The translations under genes were made by a program, and so were the position numbers. A stretch of 64,000 bases of DNA, taken from Trematomus loennbergii. Its lineage: Eukaryota > Chordata > Actinopteri > Perciformes > Nototheniidae. Shown here one piece after another: positions 45,101 through 64,000 of this stretch; position 1 is the first letter of the stretch, and every line of letters starts with the position of its first letter. A model generated the notes under the pieces. The model was given only the letters and a program-made list of their open reading frames with translations, had not been told where the DNA came from and did no database searches. The stretch is taken from NCBI GenBank assembly GCA_012861695.1, contig JAAOOA010000060.1, positions 14,022,972-14,086,971 on the forward strand, given 5' to 3'.

Positions 45101-46830
45101 CACACCTTCTGTGCAAAATTACTGTTATTTAAAATGTGTTTATGATTTAACAAATTGATTTTACCATTACAAGACACATATATCAATAGAATAATGCCAA
45201 AAAAGTAAATAAAAACCCTATTTTAAATGTTATATTTGACATGCAAGTTGGTCACCAAGAAGCTGGGACAAGAGAAAAGGGCAATTTTAGGGGGTGTTCG
45301 AGAGCTATTTGATATTTTAAATAATATTTTGAAACCACTTTTTCTACAACTTTATATGCATCTTGTCTCAAGACAAGTATATTTAACACAACAAGTGCAT
45401 GTCTTAGCTTTTTGGGCATGGATTATTAGATTTTTTATATGGGGGACATGAAATGTCCTCCAATTCTGGAATGACCCAGAAGTACTTCTGTCAAGATAAT
45501 AAATACACATTTTTCCTCTTACATATGGAATCTCAGTTAAACATAGGCTACTGTAGAAAAAGTCTTAAAAGGCTATACTTGGTTTGGTCGGACCAAGCCT
45601 TCAGGAAGAACACCGGGGAAATATGACTTCCTGGTCGGTCAAGGGATGCCATCGGGCCCAAAAAGCCTATTCTACATAGACTTAGATTACAGATATGTCT
45701 TAAGATCCGCAGGTATTTTATTAGGTAAATCTACTCACCCTTTCACAATCGCACACATTTAAATAATTATGTTTTTAACGTTTTTGAACTGACTCATAAC
45801 CAAATTCAGTAAATATTTTGTTGTGCTCCCTATGTGCCCGTGCTTGAGGTGCTGGTAAGTGAGGTTAAAGTAAATGCTAGAGCGTGGAAGACTCTGGTAT
45901 TTTTAACACTTGGCTTCATACGCCACTGAGCAACTTGAATAGGAATGAACAGGGTTTTGCCTATTACACTGCATCCAGTTCTCTTTATATATTTGAATAT
46001 GACCAGCAGCTTATGATAGCTTATGATAGCTAATGTTAGCTAATATTAGCTAAGTTTGGGTATGTTTTCCGTATAAAGACCGTTAATACGGTTTGCTTAC
46101 TTTCTGTTTAAAAAGCAAAGCATGTTAGCTAAATGCAAAAGTATAGCATGTTAGCTAAATGCATGTGAGACAGTAATTTAGCATTTAGCATTATCCACTG
46201 CCACTGAGTGATAGCTATAGTCATCACCTTAAAGAAAACACTCCTAAGAGCAGCCAGCTCTTCAAATGAACTAAAAATACCATTTTTAAAAACGTTCTTT
46301 ATGTACTTTGTATAACTTATTTGATTCTATGTCCTTTTACTGATATAAAGTTAAAGTTACATCCTACTTCCCATAAAAAGGGAAAAATAGGAACAAAGTG
46401 AGTGACATATAAAGTATAGCCTATGTAATGGTACAATGGGCAGAGAGTTTCCACCGTGTTTGTATGTGTTCATCAGTGGGAATGAGGTTGGAAACAGTCA
46501 TAAAATACGGGTTAGCACAGGCTTCCTGGGAAAAGATGTGAAACACTCATTGTTGAAGGTACAAACGTTTTACTGTAGATGTTTTTTTAATTTTTTTATG
46601 AAAGAAGCAAAACAAATATATGTTCTGTTGGGATCTTTAAACTTGCATAAGGCTCTGAAGCCTGCTGAACTGCTGTTAGGGACAACGTGAGATAATTCTT
46701 TAACATTGAGTCAGTAGAATAAGGGAATCTATTTAGCTAATTTCTAAAATGTTCTGCAGAAACTGTAACATTAACTAGTATCTTTGTTCTGCCTTCGTAA
46801 ACTCTGTAGTCAAATAATCATGCCTCGAAT
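42101..46830. other. Intergenic between convergent r3hcc1l and loxl4
   Basis: AT-rich DNA with no exon I can support. It contains one large inverted-repeat element (44,576-45,482) and short TTAGCTAA-rich repeats around 46,015-46,160. Confidence 0.5.
44576..45482. mobile_element. TIR element with 6-bp flanking repeats
   Basis: Ends GGTCATTCCAGAATTGGAGG and CCTCCAATTCTGGAATGACC are perfect inverted repeats, and CAGAAG flanks both sides (44,576-44,581; 45,477-45,482). Inside, GTAACAGGGTTG recurs four times. No transposase is seen. A degraded relative is at 26,073-26,893. Confidence 0.75.
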
Positions 46831-46834
46831 AACC

Positions 46835-47714
46835 AGTTTGTCAATTTGACGTTTATTCTTTCACTACCATTATCAAGTACTGTACGGTTAAAGGCGCAAT
46901 ACTGTGGAACATCCCATCTGATGTTACCGATGTTAAACAGGTAAAAAACAAACAATTGAACATATTTGTCCTGGTAAAATGACATTTACAAAACACAGCC
47001 ACACAGGGACAAGTTTCAGCTCAAGTACATTACAATTCTACATAAATTAGAGACCTAAAGAACAATATTCCAAAGAAGTAATATAAAACTGTACATGACA
47101 ATACATTTGCAATACATTACAATATTTATTCAAATAAGGCGAAATAGCACCATGAAACAAAAAAATGATTAAAAAAACAAAAACCATACAGTTGTGACAG
47201 TAAATACTGCATTAGTAATGTGAACAGTGAAAGCACAGGAAGCATGTACAGAGGTTTGTCGTTACCTGGTTTGATATTATATAAAGGACAGCCTGGCGGT
47301 TTACTGTAAAAGTTAAGGACGTGTTGTTCTCATATGGCTTGATGGCATACCTTTCTAAACTGTGGTTATGTTTTGATCAAGGTAATTAAACTTGTTACAA
47401 AATTCAAACAAAGTCAAATCAAATTGTAAACTAGTCTATGTTTGTCATGGTGAGATGGTTCTTGTGCCTTCTTTGGTCTTTATCTACTTTTCCTCTTTCT
47501 ATATGTCTCCTTTAATTTCATTGACCTTCAAACAGGAACAGATCAGTAACAGGATCCTTATTGGCCATTTTTTCATGTAGTCTCTCCCATAATATCCCAG
47601 TTTCCCACCATCCACTTATTAACTGGCATGTCATTGTCATTTCACCTACTTCCACTGACATGTTGAAGTGTGGTGAGCACTGTTATTATGTACTTAAATA
47701 TGCTTGTTCCTTAT
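46835..47714 (-). other. loxl4: loxl4 3' UTR and polyadenylation signal
   Basis: Minus-strand AATAAA at 46,852-46,857, about 860 nt after the stop codon. No further exon is recognised. Confidence 0.55.

Positions 47715-64000
<16,286 letters not shown>

Overview
This window is vertebrate nuclear DNA, almost certainly from a ray-finned (teleost) fish. The evidence is GT-AG introns, short exons, very abundant (CA)n/(TG)n microsatellites, many small terminal-inverted-repeat elements of types common in fish, and genes whose protein sequences match vertebrate families. There is no operon, plasmid, phage or CRISPR structure. I cannot name the species from sequence alone.

Layout. 1-6.1 kb is intergenic and repeat-rich. 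6.2-9.9 kb (+) is a three-exon C2H2 zinc-finger gene whose last finger is cut by a frame break. 11.9-22 kb (+) is zfyve27 (protrudin), with 13 coding exons including two consecutive 21-nt microexons. 23.4-28.0 kb (+) is golga7b. 36.4-30.5 kb (-) is crtac1. 36.8-42.1 kb (+) is r3hcc1l, head-to-head with crtac1. From the right edge down to 46.8 kb (-) is loxl4, whose 5' end (signal peptide, first SRCR domain) lies beyond the window. The run zfyve27-golga7b-crtac1-r3hcc1l-loxl4, with the same relative orientations, matches the gene order I recall for human 10q24.2. SFRP5, which lies between ZFYVE27 and GOLGA7B in human, is not seen here.

The genes do not form one pathway. zfyve27 encodes an ER-shaping and trafficking protein, golga7b an accessory subunit of a palmitoyl-transferase, crtac1 a secreted beta-propeller protein, r3hcc1l a putative nucleic-acid-binding protein, and loxl4 a secreted copper amine oxidase that crosslinks matrix. 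What holds them together is conserved synteny.

Sequence quality. The crtac1, golga7b and visible loxl4 exons read through cleanly. zfyve27 has five frame breaks, r3hcc1l three and the zinc-finger gene one. All nine are best explained as 1-2 missing bases between stretches of well-conserved protein with intact splice sites. Adding back seven bases to zfyve27 and three to r3hcc1l makes both coding lengths multiples of three (419 and 339 aa). Consensus deletions look likelier than gene death, but the clustering in three of six genes is worth checking.

Mobile DNA. Four hAT-type MITEs with perfect 8-bp target duplications, several TTAA-flanked MITEs (one inserted inside an older element), a nested pair of other TIR elements, two non-LTR retrotransposon fragments with reverse-transcriptase remnants, a tRNA-derived SINE and a 183-bp tandem repeat are present. 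I found no undescribed multi-gene system. The most interesting signals are the protrudin microexon pair, the (GU)n/(AC)n-rich golga7b intron and the predicted short form of crtac1.
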